Shown: piece by piece, positions 33,428 to 44,579 of the stretch
Layout: every line of letters starts with the position of its first letter
Numbering within the stretch: position 1 is the stretch's first letter
DNA from: Heterohyrax brucei
Lineage: Eukaryota; Chordata; Mammalia; Hyracoidea; Procaviidae
Assembly: GCA_028571685.1 (NCBI GenBank)
Contig: CM053162.1
Span: 68,126,351 to 68,190,350 of the forward strand
Length of the DNA stretch: 64,000 bases
Direction: 5' to 3'
Translations under genes and position numbers: made by a program
The notes under the pieces: generated by a model
Told to the model about the DNA's origin: nothing
What the model saw: the letters and a program-made list of their open reading frames with translations, nothing else
The model's database searches: none

Positions 33428-33839
33428 CTTATAATAAAAAAGTATAGAATTGGGACAAGATTGACCATCAAAAAGACATAGTAAAAAACAAGTGGTTTTA
33501 AAACCATTCACTTCAATTTCCAGCAGAAAACCTTGAGAAAACTGATAGCATTTCTAGGTGTAAAGTGAAATGAACTCCATTAAAACGGTTGAGGAGGTCA
33601 TCAGGGGAAAAGAGTGAAGTGGAAAGGAAAGAAGATAAACTACCAGGATGAGAATGGTCTGCAAATGGAGACTGATGAAGCAGGGGTGGGTTTCTATATA
33701 TTAAAGTATTTGCAGTGGTTATTTGCTGTTCGTACAGTTACAATGAGTTTTTAAATTCTCTTTTTGATGTTATGTATCTTCTACAAACTCTGCAATCAAC
33801 CCACAAATGAATCAGTTGCCTTAGATTTAATTCTTCCTT

Positions 33840-33905
33840 ATGATGATCCCATGTGTGCCAGAGCAGATGGCTCCCTGTAGGGTGCTCACTGGTTGAGTGT
33901 TTGAC
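33840..33905 (-). mobile_element. SINE fragment, third subfamily
   Basis: Only 'cccatgtgtgccagagcaga' and the following part remain, next to the full SINE at 33912. Confidence 0.4.
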
Positions 33906-33911
33906 AGTAAA

Positions 33912-34073
33912 AGAAAATCGAACTCATTGCTGTTGATTTGATTCCAACTCATAGTGATCCTATAGGATGGGTAGTACCACTCCAGAGGGTTTCCAAGGAG
34001 TGGCTGGTGGATTCAAACTGGCAACCTTTTGGTTAGCAGCGGATCTCTTAACCGCTGTGCTACCAAGGCTCCT
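33912..34073 (-). mobile_element. AfroSINE
   Basis: Tail gaactcattgctgttgattt, body ending in gagtggctggtggattcaaa, head ttaaccgctgtgctaccaag. Full length. Confidence 0.9.
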
Positions 34074-34324
34074 TAGGAAAGAGAAACAATCAGTATTTCA
34101 GAGTATCAACTAAATGAGACTAAAAAAAATCCAATACCTGGAAGAAAAGTTTATTTCAATATTAAATATCCCAGTATAGGTTATCATACTTTCATCGAAA
34201 TGTCTAAGTGGTTATAGAAGTGCTGAGAGAGATGAGAAATAATGGCTAGACAGCTGATAGATAACAGATGGACAGACAGACAGACATTCGATCTAAATAT
34301 TTTGTAGATTCTTTTGTCTATCAT

Positions 34325-34640
34325 ATTATTATTATTATTGTGACTAAGTAAAGGTATACAATCCATATCAATTTTGCAAGACCTGCAGCTTCTTCTGCTC
34401 TCCTTGCCCAGTGACAGCACACTCCTCATTTTTATTCCATACTTGTAGCATCCTTTTAACAAACTCCTGTTCCCTCCTCTCCACTTTATTCTCCTCCATC
34501 TAGAAAGAGACCAGTAGGACAGCCTTCAGTAAACACATAGAACCATAAAATGCACAGCACCGTATAGCTACACCATGTCCCCAAGTCTAGTCCATTCTTG
34601 TCCAAAGAATAGACCTCAGTATGGTCTATCATTTTAGAAG
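34325..34640 (-). mobile_element. L1 3' UTR fragment
   Basis: Diverged copy of the L1 3' UTR, sharing 'ctgctctccttgcccagtgacagcacac' (split), 'aaccataaaatgcac' and 'gtccattcttgtcc'. Bounded on the left by an ATT run. Confidence 0.8.
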
Positions 34641-34954
34641 TTACAAAATTCTTTTGATATTATTGCTTGGGCTGGATTTGGATTTTCTGGGGTAATATTA
34701 GAAGTATAGTATTATATTTAACAAAAGCAAAATTTATAGTGCTTTACCCCTAGGATACTGCTAGCTATTTACTTTTAAAATAGACATCATTACGATAAAG
34801 GAATACTTCTGTGTTACTTTTAAGAAAAAATAATGGCTCTTTTTGAGCTTTTACCACGTGTCTCACATTTTAAAATTATTCTATAGATTTTCTCAGGCAC
34901 CATGTAATATAATGGCTAAGTACTTGTCTGCAAATGTAAGAGCTGAAGTTTCGA

Positions 34955-35132
34955 AGCTACTCAGTGGCTCAGCGGTTGATAGACCTGTCGATCTGCTTTC
35001 ATGAAACATTAGTGTAGAAACCCTTAGAAGGCTGTTCTACTCTGTCACATTGAGTCACTACTAGTCAGCCATTCTTCTCTGTCACATGGAGTTGCTATGA
35101 ATGGAAATCGACTCAGTGCATCCAATAACATC
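34955..35132 (+). mobile_element. SINE, third subfamily, rearranged
   Basis: Sense head-like part at 34963-34985, then two ggctgttctactctgtcaca-like units (35030 and 35066). The middle of the body is partly duplicated. Confidence 0.65.
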
Positions 35133-35277
35133 AATGTATGGCTCTTCTAGTTTCTTTGCTCATTGACACAATGAATTCTGTTTATAGATTTTTCCCTAGC
35201 AATAATAGTAACAACTACAATGATAACAATCTAAAGATCTTTGTTTCTTAGTTTTAACATTATTTTTATTCAGTGTA

Positions 35278-35474
35278 GAGTCCCTGGGTGGTGCAAGTAG
35301 TTGACCTGCTTGGCCATTAAACTAAAAACTGGTAGCTTGAGTCTACCCTGTGGTGTCCTGAAATAAAGACCTAGGGCTTTACTTCTAAAACCATCTCTTG
35401 CAAACCCTTACAGCACAGTTCTATTCTACCACACATGGGGTTTTTATGAGTTAGCATTGACTGGACAGCAGCTG
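35278..35474 (+). mobile_element. SINE, third subfamily
   Basis: Head agtccctgggtggtgcaagt, a 'aataaagacctagggctt' middle characteristic of this variant, then ttctattctaccacacatgg and tail. Confidence 0.75.
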
Positions 35475-35482
35475 ATTGCTAT

Positions 35483-35580
35483 ATACATATATACATGTGT
35501 GTGTGTATATATATATATATACATACATACATATATGTACATATATATACACACATGTGTGTGTTTGTGTGTATGTGTAT
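35483..35580. repeat. TA/TG/CA microsatellite, partly palindromic
   Basis: Mixed TATA, TGTG and CACA runs that can pair with one another. Confidence 0.9.
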
Positions 35581-35584
35581 TCAA

Positions 35585-35745
35585 AACTCACACCCACTTC
35601 CATCGAGTCAATTCTGACTCATATTAGCCCTATTAAGACAGAGTAGAACTGCCAAATAGATTTTCCAGGGAGTATGTGGTGGATTTCATCTGCCAACCTT
35701 TGGTAAGCAGACATAGCACTTAACCACTATGCCATTAGGATTTCC
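35585..35745 (-). mobile_element. AfroSINE
   Basis: Tail cacccacttccatcgagtca, body gacagagtagaactgcc, head cttaaccactatgccattag. Sits between two microsatellites. Confidence 0.9.
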
Positions 35746-35746
35746 A

Positions 35747-35774
35747 CACACACATACACAACACACACACACGT
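35747..35774. repeat. (CA)n microsatellite
   Basis: Short CA run directly following the SINE head. Confidence 0.85.
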
Positions 35775-36410
35775 TATCCTCAAATATGTGGTTTTATTCC
35801 TTTTAGCAATCTTAGGGACTTGTTATAAGCGTGTCTCATGTTTTGCTATTTTTATGAGGTAGTGTCCTTCCCATTTGTACCGTCTTGGTAGGGTTACTTA
35901 CCTTTGCACTTTTACCTTCGCTCATGGAGCTCTTCTTGGGGAGCATCTACATTTGTGGGTACCCATCCCTTCCACCAAGTAGAACTCAGGAAAATGTAGA
36001 CTTTCTCTTCCGCAGAGCTGAAAGTGTCAGCCTGCTTCAAAGGGTAAGGTGCATACAGTTAACTCCAAAGTTGTGTTATCATTTGAAAAATGTAGCTTTT
36101 AGAGATTTCTCTGTATGTAATCAACTTTTTTTATCATGATATTGACATTTTTGTTGTCTTTTAATATGTTCATGAATATTTTTTAAAAAACTCATTAACA
36201 TACCATAATTTTATAACACTGTGAATATTCTTTTATATGCTTATAGACCACACTTCATCCTTCTTGATTTATTTGGCTTTATTTTTCAATTAAAAAAAAA
36301 CACACACACACACAAAATTTAGAATCTTTATTATGTTTCAATAAAGATTTTAAATTTTATAGTTACAGTAACTTCCAAGTAACTTAATACTACTACAATT
36401 ATAAAAGAAA
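35775..36410. other. no recognisable feature
   Basis: AT-rich with a short A/CA run at 36293-36316. The 84-aa frame at 35885-36139 shows no known domain. Confidence 0.4.
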
Positions 36411-36476
36411 GGAGCCTTTGTAGGGTGACTATGAGTCAGAATCTATTCCACGGCAACAGGTTAGTTTGTTTGCCTT
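36411..36476 (+). mobile_element. AfroSINE head-tail fusion fragment
   Basis: Starts ggagcctttg and jumps to gtgactatgagtcagaatct and the tail; the middle is missing. Confidence 0.6.
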
Positions 36477-36597
36477 TAGTTACAAAAGCACATAAATTAG
36501 CTAACTATAGCACAAATAATTAAATAAATTAATCTTTAAATAAAACAAAGAAACCATTCATGCTAAAAAAAATAAAAAACAAACAAACATGGTACTA

Positions 36598-36620
36598 GCC
36601 AAGCAAGTGCCGTCGAGTCG
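36598..36620 (-). mobile_element. 23-bp SINE-tail micro-insertion with 11-bp target duplication
   Basis: The insert begins gccaagcaagtgccgtcgag and ends tcg. It is bracketed by acatggtacta at 36587-36597 and 36621-36631. Only the terminal bases of a SINE or RTE, in reverse orientation, were inserted. Confidence 0.9.
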
Positions 36621-36639
36621 ACATGGTACTAAAATATGA

Positions 36640-36800
36640 AAAAACCCACCCACTGTCATCAAGCTGATGCTGACTCATAGCGACTCCATAGTTCACAATA
36701 GAACTGTCTAGAGTTTCCAAATAGCAGCTGGCAGGTTTCAACTGCTGACCTGATGATTAGCAGACATAGCACTCAGTCACCACGCAACCAGGTTTTCCAT
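36640..36800 (-). mobile_element. AfroSINE
   Basis: Tail acccaccca ctgtcatc region, 'actcatagcgactcc' body, head cactcagtcaccacgcaacc. Diverged. Confidence 0.85.
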
Positions 36801-36812
36801 CATAAGGACAAA

Positions 36813-36829
36813 GGGGGGGTGGGGGAGGG
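36813..36829 (+). repeat. G-run cluster
   Basis: gggggggtgggggaggg can be split into four G-runs of three, so a quadruplex is possible though compact. Confidence 0.6.
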
Positions 36830-39205
36830 ATTCTAAATGGTCAACTTGTTATATATAAAGGGACTCACACCTACCACGTGTCATACAAATAGTGACAAGC
36901 AGGCATGGATTTACTGTGTTATACATAAAACTGACATGAGCTAGAGCTGACTAAGTTGGAGCCAGCACAGTAGTAACCTACAACAAATTAAACAAATTGC
37001 TACCTATTTATTGTACCCTCCTTTCTTACCAAAAAAAAAAAATCCTACCACATTCATAGACAGCCTTTTTCTTAATGTAAATGATTTAATCCCCAGCTGC
37101 TAAGAATGCCTGCAGAAAAATTCACAAACACAATGGCTCACCTCAATTTCCGTGTATTATCAGGAACCAGGAGTTCCCCCTTCATGCTGCCAGGCAAGCA
37201 CAAGGTATGTGTCTTCTAGTTTTCACTGTTCCCAGACTATTATTCCCCACCCTTTTTTCTCTATCCTTCAAGTGCTGCACCTTCCTTCTTCATTCTGAGT
37301 GACTGTCCTTGCTTTCTGCTTCACTAGAAACAGGTATGAAATCAGGAAAGAGAAATCACATACACCAAGCACCTATACACACACACTGAGAGAGAGAGAG
37401 CTCATCTACCTGGCATCAACCACAGTCCTCTCCTGCTGACTCTTGCAAAGGTCCCACCAGCCGCTGTGCTTTGCAGACTAGAGTGGAATAACAGATTACA
37501 TGTACCAGGTGCTATGGTAAGAGGCTGATGTTCATCTAATCGCTCTCTCAGAACAGGCTTGAGAGCAGACTGTCAAGTTTGTGAGTTAAACACGGTAGCA
37601 GCTTCTAAGGATCAAGAAGGATTGAGTTGTCCCTACAAATAAAAAGAGTACAGCAGATGCATCTAAGACAAAATGAAACAGGCAAAACTCCATGACAGTC
37701 TATCACTGTAACACATTTGTCCTCAGGAGTCTCGTTTGAATGCTTAGTCTCAGAGAGGTTTCGACAGCTTATAATCAATGGATCTAGAACTGTGAAAGTT
37801 CCAGGTGTCTTCAGGCTCCAAACATTTTGACACCTGAGCAAGCGCCGCCCTCTCTCTGTGTCCCCAAGCTTTCCAGCCTCCATCAATCAAAATCTTAAAT
37901 GAAGTAGAGGCTCTACAGCAGATGGAGGCAAAGTACTTTCTCCCTTGTTTTGCATATCCAAATTACCATGCATGCTGAATAACACAAGTCCTCTCCTGAG
38001 GTAAGGGCATGGCTAGATTGTGGAAGAAATGTATTGCATTCTGACTGACTTTAATTAAGAACACAAAGTAAGATCAGGATTCCAAAAACTGGTATCCAAC
38101 CAAATGTTTGCTTTTCTGTATCTTTGCATAAAAGCCTAAATGGACTTTAAGCCTAACAATGCCAACCGCTTTGCTGTAAATGAAACCCAATGACTAGAGA
38201 GACTGCTATGTGTTTCCACTATGATTAATATTGCCTTCATAAAACTTTATCAATTCAATCCACCACATGGTGTGTTTAAACTCTTGTGATCCAAGTCACT
38301 TTGGTGAAGGAGCACCCTGCTATGACATTATTAAGGAGAGGCGGGCTTTGAAACAAATAATCACTTAATTCTTTTTAGTCACAGTTGATGACAGAAAAGA
38401 AACAGAGGCATTGATCATGCTTTAATTGGCTGGCACACTTCCCTTGATCACCATTTCTTAAGGTGATGAAAACGCCCTTTCATTTTTGCTGATCTGTCAA
38501 TATGCTTTTTGAATGTTGCAAATGGCTCAAAGGAACTTGACATCCAAAGAGGAGGATGAAAGATTATCTTTCATCTGGCTGCAATGCTCACACAATCTGA
38601 ATAGGGAACATTAAAAAGTGTATTTAAATACCTGTGCTTGGAATCTGTATCTTAACCAGCTCTGAGCTCAGGAATATAGTCCATTCTGGGCAAACAAGCA
38701 ATGAAAATTTCTACATTTTTTTTCTTTCTTCAGTTTTGTGTGTTCACTTGCTTGTTTGCTGTCTTAGTTTCTTTCCTTTTTCTGCTCTTAACACAGCTGA
38801 AAGCCTAAGTCATATGGCTCTTTAAACATTTCTGCCCACATACAGTTGATGTGCAATAACCTTATCAAATGGACCTGCCATATTCTCTTGGCTCAGGGAA
38901 CTTCTCTTGCCTCTGCATTCTGGGTGTCTCTTCTGGGCCGTGTAGCAAAGCCTGGACCTATGTTTCAAGCTTTATTCTCATACTGCTGCTTGGCTGCATG
39001 GTCTTTCAGAATTTGTTTCTCATTTCAATCTTGTAATTTGTTTTACGGATTAATTTTGACTTCATAATCTGTAACCTGTCCTTCTCAGCCCAGTCTCCTA
39101 TCTCTTTGCCTAAACCTTGACAAGGGAAGTGAGGGGAAAACCAAAATGAAAACAAACACAATGAAACTTAAAACATTGTCTTCTTTCTTAATCTGTTACC
39201 ATACG
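36830..39205. other. 2.4 kb element-free block
   Basis: The longest stretch with no LINE/SINE/LTR signature. 37900-38640 is dense in AT-rich homeodomain-like words (ttaattaag, tttaattgg, aataatcactt, ttaatcc). A short GAGA run lies near 37389. Open frames are short and unrelated to known domains. It could be ordinary intergenic DNA or a conserved non-coding region. Confidence 0.4.
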
Positions 39206-39757
39206 AGCTATGATAATTATGTTCTTGAACTTGATTGTTCTAAGTGCTACATACGTCGCTGTTGAATGCCACTACAGCCACCTTCGAAGTCCTCCCCTTG
39301 GGAAGTTATGCACAGACCAAGGCAGCTAGTCTACCCTTCAAAGCCATTATGGTACCCTTTCTGCAACGGCCATGCACGGGGCCATGGTGGCAAGTTCACA
39401 AACTTAATTGCATTGTTGTCTGTGAGGGTTTTAGCCAGTCAACAGATCACTGTATTGGAACACCCTCCCTACTCACTGATCTAGCTCCCCATGTCGTTTT
39501 TACTAACCCAAAGGTAACAGAAATATTGAACGGAAAACATATTGTTACCACTCAGGACATCAAGGGTAATACAGCGACAGCTCTGAAGGCCATTCCAGAA
39601 ACAGAGTTCCAAAATTGCTTTAACTAGTGGGCTAAGCACTGGCATCAGCACACAGCTTCCTGTCAGGAGTACTTCTTAGGTGATAATAGTGATCTTGAGC
39701 AATGAGGTGTGTAGCAATTTTTCTAGAATGAGTTTCTGAACGTAATTGGCAGTCCTC
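39206..39757. mobile_element. fold-back mariner element, copy 2
   Basis: Same architecture as copy 1 but inserted in the opposite orientation. 39290-39392 carries the C-terminal coding end in reverse, and about 39393-39700 carries the C-terminus on the plus strand: SQQITVLEHPPY at 39430, ALKAIPETEFQNCFN ending at 39627. Junction near gcacggggccatggtggcaa. The ends match the mariner termini loosely (right end cgtaattggcagtcctca before TA). Confidence 0.85.
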
Positions 39758-39790
39758 ATACACTGGAAGTAGACGTGTGTAAGTCGTCCG

Positions 39791-39848
39791 TGATGTGTAA
39801 GCTGACTACATAGTATGACCCTGTGTGATGTGTAAGCTGACTACATAG
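39791..39848. repeat. 23-bp direct repeat, period 35
   Basis: tgatgtgtaagctgactaca plus tag occurs at 39791-39813 and 39826-39848, identical over 23 bases. Confidence 0.9.
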
Positions 39849-39849
39849 G

Positions 39850-41202
39850 ATAACCATAATACCTTGCAACATGTTCTCTCCTTTTCAAAATGGGTCATTG
39901 AGAGCTTCACATAACTAATGCCATAACATTAAATAACCTGTCAGTGGTTTTCACTGGACCAGCTACTCCGGCCTCTGTACTGGCTTGTTTCCAAAGGGGC
40001 AGAGAGCCCCCTCAGTTCCCATGACTGTGGTCTCTCTCCTCTTCTTTGCTCTTCTGGGAAATGGCCTTCAGCCTGGAAAACAGTGGTTAGGAAGGTTGCC
40101 TGGTATTTTGTGTACCCACAATTTTCTTTCTTGCTCCTTATCTCAGAGTGAATTTGGCAGGCTGGTTTTACTGGCTGAGAAATTCTTGTATGAGTTTTGT
40201 CTCTGCTTGTTACAAACATGCTGATTAGATTTCAGGTGTCTGACATACATATCTGTGGTTTAATAAAGAGTTTCTTGTGACTAGTGATGTATACAGTTAC
40301 GTGTGGGCTATGCACTTGACAACATAAAGAATTCCTTTCTGAACTGATGTATAAACTCGAATGTAAAAATTGTCTTTTGAGACTTCATGGAGAAGAGCCG
40401 GCATTGCTGTCGAGTCTCAGGCAGTATCAGACCTCCTAATAAACCTTCTTCCTCTTTCTAACTTGGAGTAGGTTTCATTGTCTTGTCTGCTCTATGGCAT
40501 GGAGCCAAATTGGGTAACAATACCCAAGCGGTGTCCGGAAAAGGGATTCATCCTCGCCTTTCAAAGGAGGAAAGTAAAAACAAAAACAGAAAACTGTTGA
40601 CACCCAGTTCATTCAACTCATTGGGACTCCACATGCTTCAGAGCAGAACCGGTCTCCACGGATTTGTCAATATTTCAATCTTTTGAAGCTGGTGATGGGA
40701 CCTTTATTTCATAAGTCCTTGGGGTTGGTGCAAATGAATAATTTTCCAGTTAATAGGGGAGGGCCTAACCATTTGTGTCACTGAGAGATTCCTTCTAGGA
40801 AAAAACAAAAATAACAAACTTGCTGAATATCCCAAACTCAGTGCATTAACCAACAGAATTGTGCCCTTGATTTACAATTCATTATTGGATTTCCTCTGGC
40901 TCATTTATCTCTACTTACAGCTTTGCTGTTGCAAACCTGAGCTGATATCTTGAGAATTGTATCCAAGAATTCAGTTTGCACATGTGTGTACAAACTGCAG
41001 CTCCTTAAAATATCTAGCTTTTCAGTCCCCTGAGCATGAAAATGTATTTTCATAAACAAACTACATAAGAATATTTTACCACCCCTCGTGAGTTTTTTAT
41101 GAAGCTGAAAGAAATAGAAAACAATTTCCATTTAAGATTTAAACATGCATTGCCTACTTCGCTGTGAATTATGTATCTATTCTACCCTGAGAAAGTTTAA
41201 AC
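39850..41202. other. 1.35 kb without recognisable elements
   Basis: No repeat family assigned. Short frames at 39941-40224 on both strands mirror each other and lack domain features. Confidence 0.4.
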
Positions 41203-41357
41203 ACCCCAAAACTCAGTATTGTCAAGTTGATTCTGACCCTGTAGAGCAAAGTAGAACTGTATCACAGAGTTTCTAATGAGCATCTGGAGGATGTGAACTG
41301 CTACCCTTCTCATTAGCAGTTGTAACACTTAACCGCTATGCCCCAGGGTTTCCATAG
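41203..41357 (-). mobile_element. AfroSINE
   Basis: Tail ccaaaactcagtattgtcaa, body agagcaaagtagaactgtat, head cttaaccgctatgccccagg. Confidence 0.85.
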
Positions 41358-41364
41358 GTTAAAA

Positions 41365-41437
41365 ACCACCAGGAATCACTATGGGTCGGACCAATTGGAA
41401 AGCAGTGGGTTTGGTTCTGGTTTTTTTTTTTTTTTGG
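41365..41437 (+). mobile_element. AfroSINE head-tail fusion fragment
   Basis: accaccaggaatc joined to actatgggtcgg and gcagtgggtttggt with a T-rich tail. Confidence 0.55.
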
Positions 41438-41458
41438 AATCAAAGCTAAGGCACTAAG

Positions 41459-41613
41459 GAAATCCTTTTGGCATGGTGGTTAAGTCCTACAGCTGTTAAC
41501 CAGAGGATTGGCAGTTCAAATCTACCAGGTGCTACTTGAAAATTCTGTGTGGCAACTCTACTCTGTCTATAGGGTTGCTACAAGTTGGAATAGACTTGAC
41601 GGTAGTGGCAGGA
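41459..41613 (+). mobile_element. AfroSINE
   Basis: Head ttggcatggtggttaagtcc, B-box-like cagttcaaatctacc, tail gacttgacggtagtggc. Confidence 0.9.
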
Positions 41614-41756
41614 GGTAGGGATCAAAAAAGGCGATGAACTTAGTGTCAGAGTCTGTACATAAAACTTGATCGGTTCTGTGTTCTGCATCTTTGCTCAGTT
41701 AGGAGAAAGGCTAACACATATGTGTATGTATGTATACACACACACACATAGGTATA

Positions 41757-41930
41757 CAATGGCTGCTAACTAACCAAAAGTTTAGTAGATAGAGCCTATC
41801 AACCATTCCAAGGGAAAAAAGATGTGAAAGTCTTCTGTGAAGACTTCCAGCCTTCAGAATCCTGTGGGGCTATTCTACTCTGTCTTACAGAATCACTTTA
41901 ATTTGGAATTGACTGAATGGTGGTGAGTCC
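41757..41930 (+). mobile_element. AfroSINE, long-body subfamily
   Basis: Sense copy with 'agaaaaaagatgtgaaagtcttctgtgaag'-type middle (in split form), then ggggctattctactctgtct and tail. Confidence 0.75.
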
Positions 41931-42235
41931 TTTTTCGCCCCAAAATACTCAGTAAATTAATTGTGTTGCAGAAATTACAAATGCCTTACTAAGGACAAAC
42001 ATAGTTACTTTACCTACGTAATATCAGAGGAGAGAAAATACTGCAGTAAAGATCAAGTAACCATTTTTGTCAGTGAATACGTTTCAGAATTACAATAGCT
42101 AAATACAGAAGGGTTGTATATTCTTATCACATGTTAACTACTTTGCTCACTTGTGGCTTGATATGCTGCAAAACTATAATGAAACGTACAGCAGCAAAAA
42201 AGAGACAAAGTGCAAAGAGCCTCAGGAATGACCTA
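41931..42235. other. no recognisable feature
   Basis: AT-rich spacer without assigned elements. Confidence 0.4.
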
Positions 42236-42239
42236 AAGT

Positions 42240-42370
42240 GAAATCGAGCTTTGTGATGCGGCGGGGGCACGGGTGGGAAGTTAGGGGATTCGCCCAGTGT
42301 CTCCCGGGTCTGTCATAGCTGAGCTAGGGCTAGAGCTGGGACCCCCAAGTCAGTCCACCACAGTGTTACT
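42240..42370 (+). mobile_element. probable MIR relic with raised GC
   Basis: gggattcgcccagtgtctcc, 'catagctgagctagggctag' and 'agctgggacccccaagtc' follow the MIR 3' order (cleared counts, removed tag, ordered base-specific block). Unusually GC-rich (gcggcgggggcacggg) for this window. Confidence 0.5.
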
Positions 42371-42737
42371 CAGGGGTTGTACTTCTTTACTTCTGGATGA
42401 CATCCTCTACGCCTTCCCTACAAAATAGGAAGAAAATATCACATACACCTCTTTACTGTTTAAGCATATCATCGGTGTACAGGTTTTGACAAATCCTGAT
42501 CCACAAATGTTATCCTGAAAAAGACGTAAATATCTTCTCCACCCGTAATATTGACGTTTTCTCTTTCGAGTCTTACTCTCCTGTGTGTGTGCAACACACC
42601 GCGTTTGAAGTGATATTATTAAGTGCGTATTTATACAACATACATAGTTTTAGTCTACATGTGAAATTCTAATTACCTAAAATTGTACCCCTATTTTTAT
42701 AGACAAATTAATAGAAATTAGCAATAATAACTTTACC
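42371..42737. other. no recognisable feature
   Basis: Unassigned sequence before the next SINE. Confidence 0.4.
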
Positions 42738-42891
42738 AAAATCTTTTCCATTGAGTCAATTACAACTCACAGTAACCCCGTAGGATTGGGGGGAACTGAT
42801 TTATAAGGCTTCCAAGGAGTCTCTAGTGGATGCAAACTGCTGGCCTTTTTGTTCTCAGCCTGAGACCTTAATTACCATGCCATCAGGGTTC
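42738..42891 (-). mobile_element. AfroSINE
   Basis: Tail ttccattgagtcaattacaa, body gattggggggaactgat, head taccatgccatcagggttcc. Confidence 0.85.
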
Positions 42892-42999
42892 CAGCTGTGT
42901 ACCAGTACAGGAACAGACACAAAACGGTCATTAGTAAATTTAATGGAATAAAGACACTAATTCTGGTGTTTTTTTTTTTTTTAGCCATTAAGTCATAAA

Positions 43000-43172
43000 A
43001 ACAAAACAAAAAAGCAACTTACTGCTCTCAAGTCAATTTTGACTCATAGCGACCCTGCAGGACAGAGTAGAACTGTCACATAGAGTTTCCAAGGAGCACC
43101 TGATAGGTTTGAACTGCTGACCTTTTGGTTAGCAGACCTAGCCCTTAATCACTATGCCGCCAAAGTTTCCCC
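43000..43172 (-). mobile_element. AfroSINE
   Basis: Tail cttactgctctcaagtcaat, body gacagagtagaactgtcaca, head atcactatgccgccaaagtt. Full length. Confidence 0.9.
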
Positions 43173-43439
43173 ATTAAGTCATGTGATATTAATACATTAC
43201 ATTTAGGGAAGAGAGTTGATACTTTGCAGCACCTATCCTGTTGAATCTGACCAAAATCCTTTTGATGAGGCCACGTTTACCTAAACTGTTCTCTTAAATG
43301 ATTCTGTTCCACGCTAAGCACTAACTGCCGTCGGCATGGCAACACCTGCCACCTTGCTGCCTCTAGCTGGGATCTCCTTTTTAACTCTGTTCCCTTCTAA
43401 GCCACTGCCCACCCTACTCCTCCACTCCTTAGTCTAACT

Positions 43440-43575
43440 CAGGCATCAGCAAACATTTTCCAAAAAGAGCAAGACAATAAACACTTTCGTGAACCACATA
43501 TGGTCTCTGATGCATACTCTTTATTTTTTTTAACCATACCTTAAAATGTAAAAGCCATTTTTAGTTCATAGGCCC
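43440..43575 (+). mobile_element. MER5-like hAT-Charlie relic
   Basis: 'caggcatcagcaaacatttt', 'caataaacactttcgtg', 'ccacatatggtctctg' and 'aaaatgtaaaagccattttt' follow MER5-type order. A poly(A) run of about 19 follows at 43578-43596. Non-autonomous, no coding capacity. Confidence 0.75.
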
Positions 43576-43639
43576 TAAAAAAAAAAAAAAAAAAATCACA
43601 TCATGATTGAAGACACCTGGTCTAACCCAGTTATTTCCA

Positions 43640-44020
43640 ACAGAAATGCAATGTGAGCCACAAATGTAAGTTTTAGTATTCTAGTAACTACATTAGAACA
43701 AATAGAAGAAATAAGTGAAAAAAATAAATATATAAAACTCATTGTCACTGGGTCAGCTCTGACTCACGATGACCCTGTAGGACAGACTGGAACTGTACCA
43801 CACGGTTTCCAAGGCTGTAATCTCTACAGCAGCGCCACATCTTTCTCCTCAGGAGTGGCTAGTGAGTTCACTTAGCAGCTGAGTTCTTAACCACTGGACC
43901 ACAAGGGCTCCTGAAACAAGTAAAATTGTATTTAATAGTATTTTATGTAATCCAAACCAATATAACAATCACTACAGGGATATTTTACATTCTTTCACCA
44001 GCACACTCAGTTTTCAAATC
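43640..44020. mobile_element. old hAT-like relic split by a SINE
   Basis: 'agaaatgcaatgtgagccac', 'tagtaactacatta' precede the SINE at 43732 and 'aatagtattttatgtaatcc', 'gatattttacattctttc' follow it. Same family as 31905-32130. Confidence 0.55.
43732..43914 (-). mobile_element. AfroSINE, long-body subfamily
   Basis: Tail actcattgtcactgggtcag, ccaaggctgtaatctctaca middle, head ttaaccactggaccacaagg. Inserted into the hAT-like relic. Confidence 0.9.
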
Positions 44021-44039
44021 TGGTGTGCATTTTTCCCTT

Positions 44040-44570
44040 GTTGCCAACTCAGTTCGAACCCTTCAAGTTGTGAATGCTCAGCAGCGTCATGTAGCCAGTG
44101 GCCGCCATACAGACAGCACAGGTTTATCATCTGAAATATGTTGTTGGCGAGTGGACTCGGGCTAACGGTAACCTTAGGTCCAAAGGAAGAGAGCGTTACC
44201 GAGTCCTGAAACACCCTCGCCGTCACCAGCACATCCAGGTCCGTTGTCGTGGCTGTTGGGCCAAACCGTCTCACAAAGGGTGTCCCTTACCCTTATCGGC
44301 CCTTTGCCGAGTATGATGCCCTACTCTAGGGACTGACACCTTCTGATGAAGCGTCCAAAGCAAGGTAGTTGAACATTGTTCTGTTGTGATCCGTAAGATT
44401 TTCACTGGCTAGCCTCTTTAGATTTTTCTTTCCAGTTCGTTCCACTCTGAGAGCTGGACTGAAAGTTGTTCACCGTGGGTGACCCTGCTGGTGTCAGGAA
44501 TACCAGCAGTGTAGCGTTCAGCATCACGGCAATTCACAAGCCACCAGGACCAGAAATTGGCCAATAGGTG
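44040..44570. other. unassigned CpG-bearing segment
   Basis: 44040-44330 is richer in CpG than its surroundings (tcgccgtcaccagc, tgtcgtggctgttgg). 44450-44570 (gttcaccgtgggtgaccctg, ctggtgtcaggaatacc) looks like part of a dispersed repeat I cannot name. Open frames of 72-86 aa on both strands have no recognisable domain. Confidence 0.35.
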
Positions 44571-44579
44571 CTGGATCTA

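Noticed and set aside
44092-44330. Arginine-rich frame as a ribosomal protein pseudogene
   Set aside because: Composition is suggestive (KHPRRHQH, RCRGCWAK) but I could align it to no ribosomal protein in any frame.
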